Below the pieces are notes generated by a model. The model searched no databases. It had not been told where the DNA came from and saw nothing but the letters and a program-made list of their open reading frames with translations. Below are positions 1-7,900 of a stretch of 12,053 bases of DNA, piece after piece. Location of the stretch: NCBI GenBank assembly GCA_021850085.1, contig JAJZRZ010000030.1, positions 1-12,053 of the forward strand, given 5' to 3'. Position 1 is the first letter of the stretch; the number at the start of each line of letters is the position of its first letter. Source of the stretch: Actinomycetes bacterium. Lineage in GTDB: Bacteria > Actinomycetota > Coriobacteriia > Anaerosomatales > Anaerosomataceae. Position numbers and translations under genes: made by a program.

Positions 1-2
1 CC

Positions 3-851
3 GTCGCCGACGAAGGGACCTGGGTGCCTGCCGAATCACGCGGCGTCGGAATGGTCTTCCAAGAGCACGCCCTGTTCCCGCACCTGAGCGTGGCCCGGAA
101 CGTGGCTTTCAATCTCAAGGGCGCTCGAGCCCGCGTGAAGACCGCCGAGATGCTCGACCTTGTCGGCCTTTCAGACCTTGCGGACCGGATGCCGCACCAG
201 CTGTCCGGAGGCCAGCAACAGCGGGTCGCGCTTGCGCGCGCGCTGGCGCACGACCCGGTGGTCGTGCTTCTCGACGAGCCGTTCTCAAGCTTGGATGCGG
301 ACCTGCGCGCCCAGATGCGGACAGAGGTACGGCGCATCCTGAAAGACGCGGGCGCGACAGCCGTGCTCGTGTCGCACGACCAGCGGGACGCCCTCGCGAT
401 CTCAGACACCATCGTCGTCATGCGGGACGGCATGATCGAGCAGGCAGGTCCCCCGCGCGAGATCTACCAGTTCCCCCACACGCGCTTCGTGGCCGAGTTC
501 GTCGGCACGTCGAACGTGCTTTCCGGGACGATCTCTGGCGGTGGTTCGAGCGTCGAGACTCCCGTGGGGACGATCCCCTGCACGCACACCCACGGTCTTC
601 TGGACCACACCGAGGTCCTCGTCTCGGTCCGCCCTGACAGCTTCGAGATCGATGATGCGGGCACTTTGGAAGGGACCGTTGTCTCAGCCGTGTACGCCGG
701 TACCAGCACCGACGTCACGATGCGCGTGGCGGACACCGCCGGAGCGCCGGTCGACTTGCTGGTGCACGCCCATCCGGAGCGCGAACTCGTGATCGGCCAA
801 CGCATCCGCGCCCGCGTGCTCCCGGACTTCGTGGCGGTGATCGAGGAGTAG
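3..851 (+). CDS. ABC transporter ATP-binding protein, iron/FbpC-like, 5'-truncated by window edge
   Basis: ATPase subunit that would power a periplasmic-binding-protein-dependent importer at the inner face of the membrane. The reading frame is open from base 3; the Walker A region lies before the window, so the GTG at 24 is not the true start. Numbering from that GTG, I see a Q-loop (VFQEHALFPHL, 11-21), the ABC signature LSGGQQQR (60-67), Walker B VLLDEP (81-86), a D-loop (SSLDADLR) and the switch histidine in SHDQ (117-120). Residues about 200-270 look like a TOBE domain. The segment before VFQ (WVPAESRGVG) and the TOBE tail fit the Fe3+/spermidine/sulfate branch, most like FbpC, but the substrate cannot be fixed without the permease genes. 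It belongs to the host chromosome, outside the island. Family certain; iron specificity about 50%. Confidence 0.93.
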   Translation, partial: VADEGTWVPAESRGVGMVFQEHALFPHLSVARNVAFNLKGARARVKTAEMLDLVGLSDLADRMPHQLSGGQQQRVALARALAHDPVVVLLDEPFSSLDADLRAQMRTEVRRILKDAGATAVLVSHDQRDALAISDTIVVMRDGMIEQAGPPREIYQFPHTRFVAEFVGTSNVLSGTISGGGSSVETPVGTIPCTHTHGLLDHTEVLVSVRPDSFEIDDAGTLEGTVVSAVYAGTSTDVTMRVADTAGAPVDLLVHAHPERELVIGQRIRARVLPDFVAVIEE

Positions 852-950
852 CGGCTCATGTCGCGGCTGTCTCACATGTGGCATCTCGACCGCCCTTGGT
901 GCATCGGACTTCCTCTTTGTCCCGCAGTTCGCCGAGCTGATGTAGGGGCC

Positions 951-966
951 GGCGCACCCTTGCGCC
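951..966 (+). terminator. Short hairpin after the ABC gene, possible terminator
   Basis: GGCGCA-CCCT-TGCGCC forms a perfect 6-bp stem with a 4-base loop, 100 bp after the ABC stop codon. No T-run follows on the plus strand, so intrinsic termination is only possible. Nothing else gene-like is seen in 852-1000; the short reading frames there have no family resemblance. Confidence 0.3.
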
Positions 967-1005
967 CACATCGACAACGTGGGGCTGTGGACGTGTGTCG
1001 CGGAA

Positions 1006-1033
1006 AAGGGCCGGACCTCTCGGCCCGGCCCTT
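1006..1033 (-). terminator. Original host terminator of tRNA-Phe, now separated from its gene
   Basis: AAGGGCCGG and CCGGCCCTT form a 9-bp GC-rich stem around a 10-base loop. On the minus strand the stem is followed by TTTTCC, as in an intrinsic terminator. It lies just downstream (minus sense) of the displaced tRNA-Phe 3' part, so before integration it would have ended the tRNA transcript. It now also lies downstream of the leftward DUF262-HEPN operon and may end that transcript. Confidence 0.7.
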
Positions 1034-1041
1034 CGGCAGGT

Positions 1042-1092
1042 TCTATGGTGGCCAGAGACGGACTTGAACCGCCGACACGGGGATTTTCAGTC
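1042..1092. repeat. Left attachment site (attL), 51-bp direct repeat copy
   Basis: Identical over 51 bp to 11953-12003. The match begins at TCTATGG just outside the tRNA 3' end and stops at CAGTC within the anticodon stem, after which left (AGCTTG) and right (CCCTGC) diverge. The crossover must lie inside this block, most likely at the anticodon loop, a usual target for tyrosine recombinases in tRNA genes. Confidence 0.92.
1046..1092 (-). pseudogene. Displaced 3' portion of tRNA-Phe
   Basis: Contains the anticodon loop, the 3' side of the anticodon stem, variable loop, T-arm, 3' acceptor strand and encoded CCA of tRNA-Phe, but no D-arm or 5' acceptor strand. It is the host's original 3' end, replaced in the functional gene by the copy carried by the island. 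Confidence 0.9.
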
Positions 1093-1174
1093 AGCTTGTT
1101 TCCGCAGGTAGATAGCCCATCAGAAGGAGAATGTGATGCGGGTGACCTCACAGGCGGGTCGCATCTAGTGCGTT
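1093..1174. other. Left inner end of the island, non-coding
   Basis: About 80 bp between attL and the HEPN stop codon. A weak inverted pair GATGCG/CGCATC (about 1135-1164) is the only structure I see. It could be an integrase arm site, but it does not resemble the repeats at the right end. No gene or clear terminator. Confidence 0.4.
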
Positions 1175-1678
1175 CTACTTCATCGTCCCCGCCAGACAAC
1201 GAATCACTTCTTTGCCGTCAGCGTATGCCTGGACGACTTCTTCGTACGTGGCTGTCTCGTTCAATGTGCCCTCATGGGCGTAGTCGTTTCGCCAGGTAAT
1301 GAGGTTCTCGTACGAGCTCACGATGTCACGTTTGTGCGCATGCAGGTACACATCGGCGGCTTGCTTCAAGTTCTCCTTGAAGCCCGTCTTGTAGTCCACC
1401 CCGAACTTCTTCAGGTAATCCTTCTGGATATCCTCAATACGAATGCGACCATTTATGCGTCCGAAGAACGCCTCGGCAAACGTCCCGAAGACCTTGTTCT
1501 GCGAGGTAGCGAAGTCGATAAGCACGCTCTTCAACGCGATCTCGTAGACAGTGACCGCAGCTACAGTCACGAACCCCACGTACTTGGCCCTGAGCAGCGG
1601 ATCCTCTAACCCGGGAACGAACGTGTCCAAGTGCTCGATCACATCGTCCGCATGCTTGAAGTGCACGTCGTAGCTCAT
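1175..1678 (-). CDS. HEPN-domain RNase, MAE_28990-like
   Basis: Probable cytoplasmic endoribonuclease of 167 aa, mostly helical. The catalytic HEPN motif R-x4-H is seen as RNDYAH at residues 130-135, preceded by a helix (YENLITW) and followed by a further helix, the usual HEPN layout. Length and layout resemble the MAE_28990/MAE_18760 HEPN family, which I recall as being encoded next to DUF262 proteins, as here. The upstream DUF262 stop codon TAG touches this ATG (TAGATG) and there is no strong ribosome-binding site of its own, so translation is probably coupled. It could be the toxic effector of a two-gene defence or toxin-antitoxin-like unit. HEPN assignment is strong; subfamily is from memory. 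Confidence 0.85.
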   Translation of the reverse strand: MSYDVHFKHADDVIEHLDTFVPGLEDPLLRAKYVGFVTVAAVTVYEIALKSVLIDFATSQNKVFGTFAEAFFGRINGRIRIEDIQKDYLKKFGVDYKTGFKENLKQAADVYLHAHKRDIVSSYENLITWRNDYAHEGTLNETATYEEVVQAYADGKEVIRCLAGTMK

Positions 1679-2764
1679 CTACGAACCCAGAAGGTACTCG
1701 CCAACGACCTTGATTCTGGCCAGCACACTCTTGGCGTCAGTTGTGTTGTAGGTGGTGTGCTCGTCGAAAGTCTTGTCCTTCTTGAGCGCGTCATATCTCT
1801 CCGCCAGCTTCGAGGCGTCGATCTCCGAGTGGTGCTCAATCAAGACACTCATGACCGAGTCCATTGCCGAGACATTCAGTGGGCCTCTGAGGTGGAACGG
1901 CTTCGGCCCAAGTGCCTCCACGACACTCTTGGTCACCTCCGGAAACGCTGCAAAGAACGCTCCCGCCTTTGATGACGTCCCGTCCTGGTGCTTCTTCATC
2001 GTCGTGTTCAGGTAGCCTTTCAGAGGCTTCTCGTACTGAGCCGAGGTTCCGACCAGCGAGAACACTCTGAGCAGCAGCTCAACGTCCTTCTGGTGTTTGT
2101 CCAGAAGTGGATTCCCGACAATCTTCCGCCAGTTGGCATCGGCGTTCGCGCGCTTGAGCATGTCATTGAATGTGCCACGGAAGACCACGTTGCGGATCTC
2201 CTGGCTACGAAGCGGTGTGCCTCCCGTGTTGAGCCTCTCAAAGATGTGATACGCGCTGGTGTTTCCATCCGTCGGCCCAAGTTGACGAATGTTGACTGCT
2301 CGCAGCACCGCATTGCGAAGCCGGCGCTGATCGGCCTCCTCGAGATCCGAGTACCGCTTCCCGAGGTATGGGCTGTGATCCCCGAGCCCAATCAGTCTGA
2401 AGACCTGACGCTTGCCGTGAGTGCTCTCGTGACCGAAGTAGCCCTCGAGGAAGAACACCACGCTCAGGATGCGCTGCTGTCCGTCGATGACGAGGTTCTT
2501 GTTTTCGTCATCGATGTAGAAGAAGACTGGTGGCACCGGAAGACCACTGAGGAAGGAGTCAATCAGCAGTGACGACTGTCGCCTAGACCAAACGAACTCC
2601 CGCTGGTAGTCAGGAATCGTGATGTCGCCGTCTTCCCACATCTTGGCGATGCCGGAGAGCGTGAAGTCTGAAGGATAGCTGGCGATGTCGTAGGTCATCG
2701 TGACCTCGGCGTCATCCTGTTCAGCCTCGAGATCGAGATCGTCTTCTGAGAACTCGTCAGTCAT
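1679..2764 (-). CDS. DUF262 (GmrSD N-domain-like, ParB/Srx-fold) protein
   Basis: A 361-aa DUF262 protein. Seen: ITIPDYQREFVWSRRQ (49-63), a hydrophobic block ending VPPVFFY (77-83), the hallmark DGQQR (94-98) and FERLNTGGTPL (175-185), all typical of the family. The DGQQR domain has a ParB/sulfiredoxin-like fold that in GmrSD enzymes binds or hydrolyses NTPs. There is no C-terminal HNH (DUF1524) domain; the nuclease role may be supplied by the HEPN protein encoded next. I chose the ATG at 2764 because GGGGAGG lies about 7 bases upstream; an open frame extends to 2905 but its extra residues look non-coding. The N-terminus is strongly acidic. Likely role: sensor or regulatory partner in a two-gene phage defence module; that role is inferred. 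Confidence 0.88.
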   Translation of the reverse strand: MTDEFSEDDLDLEAEQDDAEVTMTYDIASYPSDFTLSGIAKMWEDGDITIPDYQREFVWSRRQSSLLIDSFLSGLPVPPVFFYIDDENKNLVIDGQQRILSVVFFLEGYFGHESTHGKRQVFRLIGLGDHSPYLGKRYSDLEEADQRRLRNAVLRAVNIRQLGPTDGNTSAYHIFERLNTGGTPLRSQEIRNVVFRGTFNDMLKRANADANWRKIVGNPLLDKHQKDVELLLRVFSLVGTSAQYEKPLKGYLNTTMKKHQDGTSSKAGAFFAAFPEVTKSVVEALGPKPFHLRGPLNVSAMDSVMSVLIEHHSEIDASKLAERYDALKKDKTFDEHTTYNTTDAKSVLARIKVVGEYLLGS

Positions 2765-2783
2765 TGTGCATCCTCCCCTGGTA
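2758..2783 (-). promoter_or_regulatory. Ribosome-binding site fixing the DUF262 start
   Basis: On the minus strand, AGGGGAGG is followed by a short spacer (ATGCACA) and the ATG at 2764. It supports this start over the longer frame from 2905. Confidence 0.7.
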
Positions 2784-2930
2784 TCTCCACGAACTTGGCC
2801 CATCACGGTGTCAGCATGGCAGTACAGATCACGCCAGCCAAGCGCCACACACGACCGCAACATTGGGACAGTGCCTCCCGTGATTATGCAGGTAGCGGCT
2901 GACATCGGCGCCCGGTGTGCAGTGCGGGTG
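2784..2930 (-). promoter_or_regulatory. Integrase/DUF262 intergenic region, probable promoter of DUF262-HEPN
   Basis: About 165 bp separate the integrase stop from the DUF262 ATG. On the minus strand TGCATAAT (plus 2883-2890) resembles an extended -10 box, but no good -35 lies at the usual distance. The TGTGAA-N5-TTCACA operator of the hsd operon is absent here, so the two defence modules appear to be regulated separately. Confidence 0.3.
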
Positions 2931-3854
2931 CTACGCAGCGAGAGCGCATCGACCGTACAGCGCCCGCTCCTCTTCGCTTAGCCACTTCTCGAACTCGGAG
3001 GTGGCGATGTCGGCTTCGCCCTTGGTCACCCACGAGTAGATCGATATCAGCGTACTGGGGTTGCTGTGCCCCAGAAGCCTTTGGACGTAGGTGATCGAGC
3101 GCCCTTGACTCAGATAGACCGATGCCACGTGGTGCCGGCAGTCGTGCAGACGAAACTTCGGCAGACCAGCCTTCTCTCTTGCCGGGATCCATACACGTGC
3201 GTAGAAGTTGGTCGGATCGACAGTCTTACCCTCCGGCGTCGGGAACAACAGGTTGAGATCGTTGTCAGGCCGGACAAGAAGGTGAGCCTGCAGCGCCTCG
3301 ACGGTTGTGCGTGGCAGCGGTACATCCCGGTAGGCGGCATCCGTCTTGAGGTCGACGAGCTGACGCTTCACCAGCTGACCCCGCACGTGGATGACGGCAC
3401 GCTCGAGATCGAGATCCTGGACACGCAAACCCCACGCCTCCGCACGGCGAAGTCCACTGGTCAGAAGGAGCCGTATGAACGGCTGCCAGTACTGCGGGGT
3501 GCTGTCGATCAGTAGTCTCACCTGCCCGGGCGACAACGGCTCAAAGGCTCGACGCCTGATCTTCGGCAGAGCGAGCTTGGTCGTACCGAGAGGCAGCTTG
3601 TCGAGATGATCGTGATCAATCCCCAGTCGGAGCACCATCTTGAAGATGATGACGGTCTTCCGGACTGTAGACGGCGCATACCGATCACTTAGGCCGGCAA
3701 TCATCTCGTCGACATCACGGCGAGTGATAGCGCTGACGTGCTTGCCGCCGATGTACGGCTTCAATCTTCGTATCGCCTTGTCGTAATCCCGCTTGGTGGA
3801 CGCATCGGCGTACTCGAGATACGTCTCAGCGATCCTACAGGATACGACGAGCAC
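2931..3854 (-). CDS. int: Tyrosine recombinase (integrase), XerC-like size
   Basis: Site-specific recombinase of 307 aa, the likely enzyme for insertion into tRNA-Phe. Residues 8-90 form a SAM-like core-binding domain (ETYLEY, KRDYDKAIRRL). The catalytic domain shows R136 (SGLRRAE), K170 (LKTDAAYRDVPL), H237 and R240 (HDCRH), H263 (LGHSN) and the nucleophile Y273 (SIYSW), so the active set looks complete. It lacks the AP2-like arm-binding domain that most tRNA-targeting integrases carry before the core-binding domain. The start is GTG at 3854, the first start after an in-frame TGA (about 3875). It has no convincing ribosome-binding site and overlaps the upstream YraN-like frame by 20 bases. 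It may be translated by re-initiation or frameshifting. Function confident; start uncertain. Confidence 0.9.
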   Translation of the reverse strand: MLVVSCRIAETYLEYADASTKRDYDKAIRRLKPYIGGKHVSAITRRDVDEMIAGLSDRYAPSTVRKTVIIFKMVLRLGIDHDHLDKLPLGTTKLALPKIRRRAFEPLSPGQVRLLIDSTPQYWQPFIRLLLTSGLRRAEAWGLRVQDLDLERAVIHVRGQLVKRQLVDLKTDAAYRDVPLPRTTVEALQAHLLVRPDNDLNLLFPTPEGKTVDPTNFYARVWIPAREKAGLPKFRLHDCRHHVASVYLSQGRSITYVQRLLGHSNPSTLISIYSWVTKGEADIATSEFEKWLSEEERALYGRCALAA

Positions 3855-4059
3855 CGGCAGCGGACAGCGCCTGACTCACCTTTTTGCCCGGCTTGCCCGT
3901 CTTCACCTCAACCAGTACCAACGTGTCACCTTCCCAGGCGACGACGTCGATCTTGCCAGCCTCACAGCTCCACTGGCGTTCGATGACACAGATCCCGCAA
4001 CGCTCGAGATACGCACATGCGGCATCCTCGCCACGCACCTTCATGGACTTCTCGCTCAC
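3835..4059 (-). CDS. YraN-like (UPF0102) nuclease-fold protein, C-terminally truncated
   Basis: A 74-aa product matching the N-terminal two thirds of YraN/UPF0102 proteins, a PD-(D/E)XK-fold family of about 115-125 aa with unclear function. Seen: RGEDAACAYLERCG (9-22), GKIDVVA (35-41) and LVLVEVKTG (48-56). The usual GEID/GEAD motif reads GKID, a change next to the putative catalytic D38; E51 and K53 of the ExK motif remain. It stops at RRIL, about 45 residues short. The GTG at 4059 is chosen because GGGAGG lies about 8 bases upstream; the following VSEKSMKVRGED resembles a natural YraN start as I recall it. It overlaps the integrase start by 20 bases in another frame. It could be a captured yraN remnant, a working short protein, or the first part of a YraN-integrase fusion. 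Confidence 0.65.
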   Translation of the reverse strand: MSEKSMKVRGEDAACAYLERCGICVIERQWSCEAGKIDVVAWEGDTLVLVEVKTGKPGKKVSQALSAAGARRIL

Positions 4060-4151
4060 GTTCTTCACCTCCCTTCGGCTTGGACTCGAACTAACGGACG
4101 CTGCACCACCTCCTTTTCTTGACGGGACACGCACTGCCCCAGAACGCAAAG
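4060..4151 (-). promoter_or_regulatory. Leader region of the yraN-like/int genes
   Basis: On the minus strand this holds the yraN-like ribosome-binding site (GGGAGG, about 4068-4073). A second perfect Shine-Dalgarno-like AAGGAGGTGG (4106-4115) lies about 45 bases upstream with no well-spaced start codon. No confident -35/-10 pair is seen. Confidence 0.35.
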
Positions 4152-4177
4152 AAGGCCGCCTCCGAAGAGACGACCTT
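4152..4177 (-). terminator. Intrinsic terminator after the NYN-hsd operon
   Basis: On the minus strand AAGGTCGTCTC-TTCG-GAGGCGGCCTT forms an 11-bp stem (with three G-T pairs) capped by a TTCG tetraloop, followed by the T-rich CTTTGCGTT. It lies about 150 bp past the last operon gene and upstream of the yraN-like/int genes, so it should separate the two transcription units. The plus strand has GAACGCAAAG before the stem and no T-run after it, so it acts mainly leftward. Confidence 0.75.
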
Positions 4178-4329
4178 GAGCAACGATGGCCCCGAGGGGT
4201 AGGGGGCACTTATCTGACGAAACCAAGATCCATAGACCCTATGACCCGCTCACACTCGACAACCGATTTCGGAATCCAGAATCCTTTTCGAGTGGAGACC
4301 CGTCGCTTCGCTCCGGGCGACACGATGAG
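4178..4329. other. Non-coding stretch between the terminal operon gene and its terminator
   Basis: About 150 bp with no reading frame of recognisable type. On the minus strand it is the 3' untranslated part of the hsd transcript, and it may hold a promoter for yraN-like/int, though I find no convincing boxes. A small imperfect palindrome GGAATCCAGAATCC lies at about 4269-4282. Confidence 0.4.
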
Positions 4330-4902
4330 CTACTCGTCATAGAGCTCGAAGTCGTGGATGTCGTCGCCGTCCAGCTCAAGCCAATCCGGGTCAGCCACGT
4401 GAGCTATGACCAGACCGCCACCGGAGCCGGGCTTCACGTACATCGTGGCGCTAGTACTACGCTCCAGTGCCTCACGTATGCGTTGGCCACTTGAAGCCAC
4501 AACGAGAGCGGAGACATCTGGTGTCCCCATCTCCCGGAGGCGGGTGATCTTGAACCATGCGCTGGCACCATCAATCCTTCCGAGCATGTAGGCGGGAATG
4601 CATCGGTGCTCACGCTCACCGGGAGCTACCCAGACGACCTCGGCCACTGACGCCTCGTAGAACCTACGGCTCTTCTTGTCTGAGCTCGCAAGGATCAGCG
4701 CCCCGGGACTTGAGTTGATCGCAGACCGGACGATCGCTTCAACCCGAGCACGAAGAAGCGGCTGCCCGAGCTTCCCATACCAAACGTAGCCGACCTTCTC
4801 GATGACCCCCTGGTGCGCCGCAATAGTGCCCTCGGGTGGGGCCAGATGCTCCCCGAATCTGAGGAGGAGACGCTCGCTGGCGGACTTACCAGTCAACGTC
4901 AC
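4330..4902 (-). CDS. Unidentified protein at the end of the type I restriction operon
   Basis: A 190-aa protein I do not recognise. Visible features: an N-terminal helix (SASERLLLRFGEHL), a turn-rich segment GYVWYGKLGQPL, a probable strand ALILASS, a conserved-looking SRRFYEASVAEVVWV, and a very acidic tail (DWLELDGDDIHDFELYDE). Predicted strand content and the VWYGK segment remind me of PUA/EVE-like beta-barrels, but that is a weak impression. No signal peptide or membrane segment. The GTG at 4902 overlaps the hsdR stop as GTGA, a 4-base coupling overlap; a GTG at 4911 in the same frame is an alternative (193 aa). Co-translation with hsdR points to a role with the restriction complex: modulator, inhibitor or extra effector. 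The coding call is strong, the role unknown. Confidence 0.75.
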   Translation of the reverse strand: MTLTGKSASERLLLRFGEHLAPPEGTIAAHQGVIEKVGYVWYGKLGQPLLRARVEAIVRSAINSSPGALILASSDKKSRRFYEASVAEVVWVAPGEREHRCIPAYMLGRIDGASAWFKITRLREMGTPDVSALVVASSGQRIREALERSTSATMYVKPGSGGGLVIAHVADPDWLELDGDDIHDFELYDE

Positions 4903-7900
4903 ACCGCCCACTCGGCGGTAAGAACCTCTGCCTGCTCGATTACTGTCTTGGTAGCCATCTCCTGCTTGTCGGGCGGATAGCCGTACTTGCGCAGGATCCG
5001 CTTCACGATGACTCGCATCTCTGCTCGGACGTTCTCACGTACCGTCCAGTCGATCTTCACGTTCTTCTTGACGGCTTGAACGAGCTCTCGGGCAATCTGC
5101 TTGAGGGTCTCGTCGCCGAGCTCCATGACCGCACTGTCGTTGGCCTCAAGCGCATCGTAGAAGGCGATCTCGTCGTCGTTGAGACCGAGCTCGTCTCCTC
5201 TTGCCTGGGCCTCCCGCATCTCCTTGGCGAGTGCAATGAGCTCCTCGATCACCTGTGCGGCCTCGATCGCCCGGTTCTGGTACCGACGGATCGATTCCTC
5301 GAGCAGCTTCTCGAACGACCGCCCCTGCACCACGTTGCGCTTGCTCCGGGTGCGGATCTCACCCTGCAGCAGCTTGCGAAGCGTCTCGACCGCCAGGTTC
5401 TTCTGAGGCAGATGGCGCACCTCTTCGAGGAACTCGTCCGACAGGATGGAGATGTCGGGCTTGTCCAGCCCGGCAGCAGCGAAGATGTCGACCACCTCAC
5501 CGGAGTCGACCGACTTGGACACCAGCTGGCGAATCGCGAACTCTAGGTCTTCCTGAGTGCCACCACCGAAGTCAGGGTCACCCTTCACCATCACGGCTCG
5601 AAGCGCCTGGAAGAAGGCGAGATCGTCTCTGATGCCGATCGCCTCTTCGGCCGGAACAGCGAGCGCGAACGCCTGCGACAGTGCGGTCACAGCACCCGTG
5701 TAACGCTTCTTGCCGTCCTCTTGGGCGAGAACGTGCTCTTGAGCTGCCGGCAGCAAAGCCAGCCGCTCGTGAGGTTCACCGGTCATCCACACCGACCAGT
5801 CGAAACCGTGCAGGATGCCGCAGACGATCTCGTACTTCTCGAGCATGACGGCCACGGCTTCATCCTGGTCGATGATCGTCTTGCCTCGTCCACCGCTGTC
5901 CGTGTACTCGGCGAGCGCCTTCTTCATCTGGTCAGCGAGACCGATGTAGTCGACGACCAGTCCGCCCGGCTTGTCATGGAAGACTCGGTTCACCCGAGCG
6001 ATGGCCTGCATCAGACCGTGTCCCTGCATCGGCTTGTCGACGTACATGGTGTGGAGGCACGGCGCATCGAAGCCGGTGAGCCACATGTCGCGGACGATCA
6101 CGACCTTGAACGCGTCGTCGGGATCCTTGAACCGCTTGGCGAGCGCCTCACGCTTCGGCTTGTTGCGGATGTGCTGCTGCCACTCGACCGGGTCAGACGC
6201 CGATCCGGTCATCACGACCTTCACAACCCCGTCGGTATCGTCAGTACCGCCCCACTCGGGCCTGAGTGCAACGATCTCGTTGTAGAGGTCGATGCAGATT
6301 CGGCGGCTCATGCAGACGAACATCGCCTTGCCGTCCATGGCCTCGAGCCGCTTGTCGAAGTGGTCGACCATATCCTTGGCGATGAGCTTGACCCGCTTCG
6401 GAGTGCCGACCAGTGCCTCGAGCTGAGCCCACCGTGTCTTGAGCCGCTCCTTCTCCGAGTACTCCTCGCTCTCAGTGATCTCCTCGAAGGTCGGGTCAAT
6501 CTTGGGCTTCTCGCTCTCGATGAGCTCGAGCTTGGCAAGCCGGCTCTCGTAGTAGATCGGGACGGTCGCCCCGTCCTCTACCGCCCGCTGGATGTCATAG
6601 ATGCTGACGTAGTCGCCGAAGACCGAGCGGGTGTTCTTGTCCGAAAGCTCGATAGGCGTGCCGGTGAAGCCGATGAACGAAGCGTTCGGCAGGGCATCGT
6701 GCATGTGCCGAGCGTACCCGTCGATGAAGTCGTACTGGCTGCGGTGAGCCTCGTCCGCAATGACGACTATGTTCCGGCGCTCACTCAGCACCGGGTACGT
6801 ATCACCCTTCTCCTCCGGAAAGAACTTCTGCACCGTGGTGAAGACGACTCCGCCAGCGTCGACCGAGAGCTTGTCGCGAAGGTCCGCTCGGTCTGCGACC
6901 TGGACTGGCGGCTGGCGCAGCAAATCCTTGCACCGGGCGAACGTCCCGAAGAGCTGGTCATCGAGGTCGTTGCGGTCAGTGATTACGACGACGGTGGGGT
7001 TTTCCATCGCGGGATGCGTGATGACTCTGCCCGCGTAGAACGCCATCGTGAGGCTCTTGCCAGACCCCTGCGTATGCCACACGACACCGATACGCCGGTC
7101 ACCCACGCCTTCCTTCTGGTGGGCACGCCATTCCACGCTCGACTCGGCTGCCATCATCGCCGTTGGCTCATCAGCGCTCGCACGCAACGTGGCATCGATT
7201 GCCTGATTCACCGCATGGAACTGGTGATAGCCGGCCATCTTCTTGAGCGGCCTACCTCCACCGGTGTCCTCGAACACGATGAAATGGCGCATGAGATCGA
7301 GAACGCGACGCTTGTCGAACACGCCTTTGATGAGCACCTTGAGCTGCGGGATTAGGGCCGACGCCAAATCGTCACCGTCGATCGTCCTCCAAGGCATGAA
7401 CCATTCCTTGCCCGCAGTCAGCGTGCCGATGCGAGCACAAATGCCGTCCGAGATCACCAGCGTCTCGTCGAATCCCATGAGCGAGGGAATCTCTGCCTTG
7501 TAGGTCTGCAACTGCTTGTACGCAGCCCTGAGATCGGCCCTCTCGTCGGCCGCGTTCTTAAGCTCGATGACCGAGAGCGGCAGGCCGTTGATGTAGACCA
7601 CGATGTCGGGACGTCGGTGCTTGTCGCCCTCGATGACCGTCAACTGGTTTACCGCCAGCCAGTCATTCTGGTCGGGATCGTCGAAATCGATCACCCGCGC
7701 TTGGGCGCCGGCTATAGAACCGTCGGCGCGGCCATACTCGACCGGTACTCCGTCGACGACCATGCGGTGCAATGTCCAGTTGATCGACTCGAGATTGAGT
7801 CCGTCGGGTCGAGTAAGTCTCCTGAACGCGTCCTCGATGGCTGAGGCCGGGAGGTCAGGATTCAATCGCCGTAGGCTCGAATACACACGATCTCGAAGAA

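Noticed and set aside
1132..1151. TGTGA/TCACA pair at the left end as a fourth operator
   Set aside because: The spacer is 11 bases rather than 5 and the arms are shorter, so it does not match the promoter operators.
858..1199. Small frames between the ABC gene and attL on both strands
   Set aside because: They run through the terminator hairpin and the tRNA remnant and have no family-like composition.
1988..2572. Plus-strand reading frame of 194 codons
   Set aside because: Antisense shadow of the DUF262 gene; no recognisable motif and no ribosome-binding site.
2765..2905. Longer N-terminus for the DUF262 protein
   Set aside because: The extra 47 residues lack similarity to the family, and a strong ribosome-binding site lies directly before the ATG at 2764.
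4065..4115. Possible 13-codon leader peptide (GTG at 4106) before the yraN-like gene
   Set aside because: The Shine-Dalgarno-like sequence is only 2 bases from the GTG, too close to work; the overlap of its TGA with the next ribosome-binding site may be chance.
5721..7355. Long plus-strand reading frame of 544 codons
   Set aside because: It is fully antisense to hsdR, which has complete helicase and nuclease motifs; the antisense product shows no domain and arises from high GC content.
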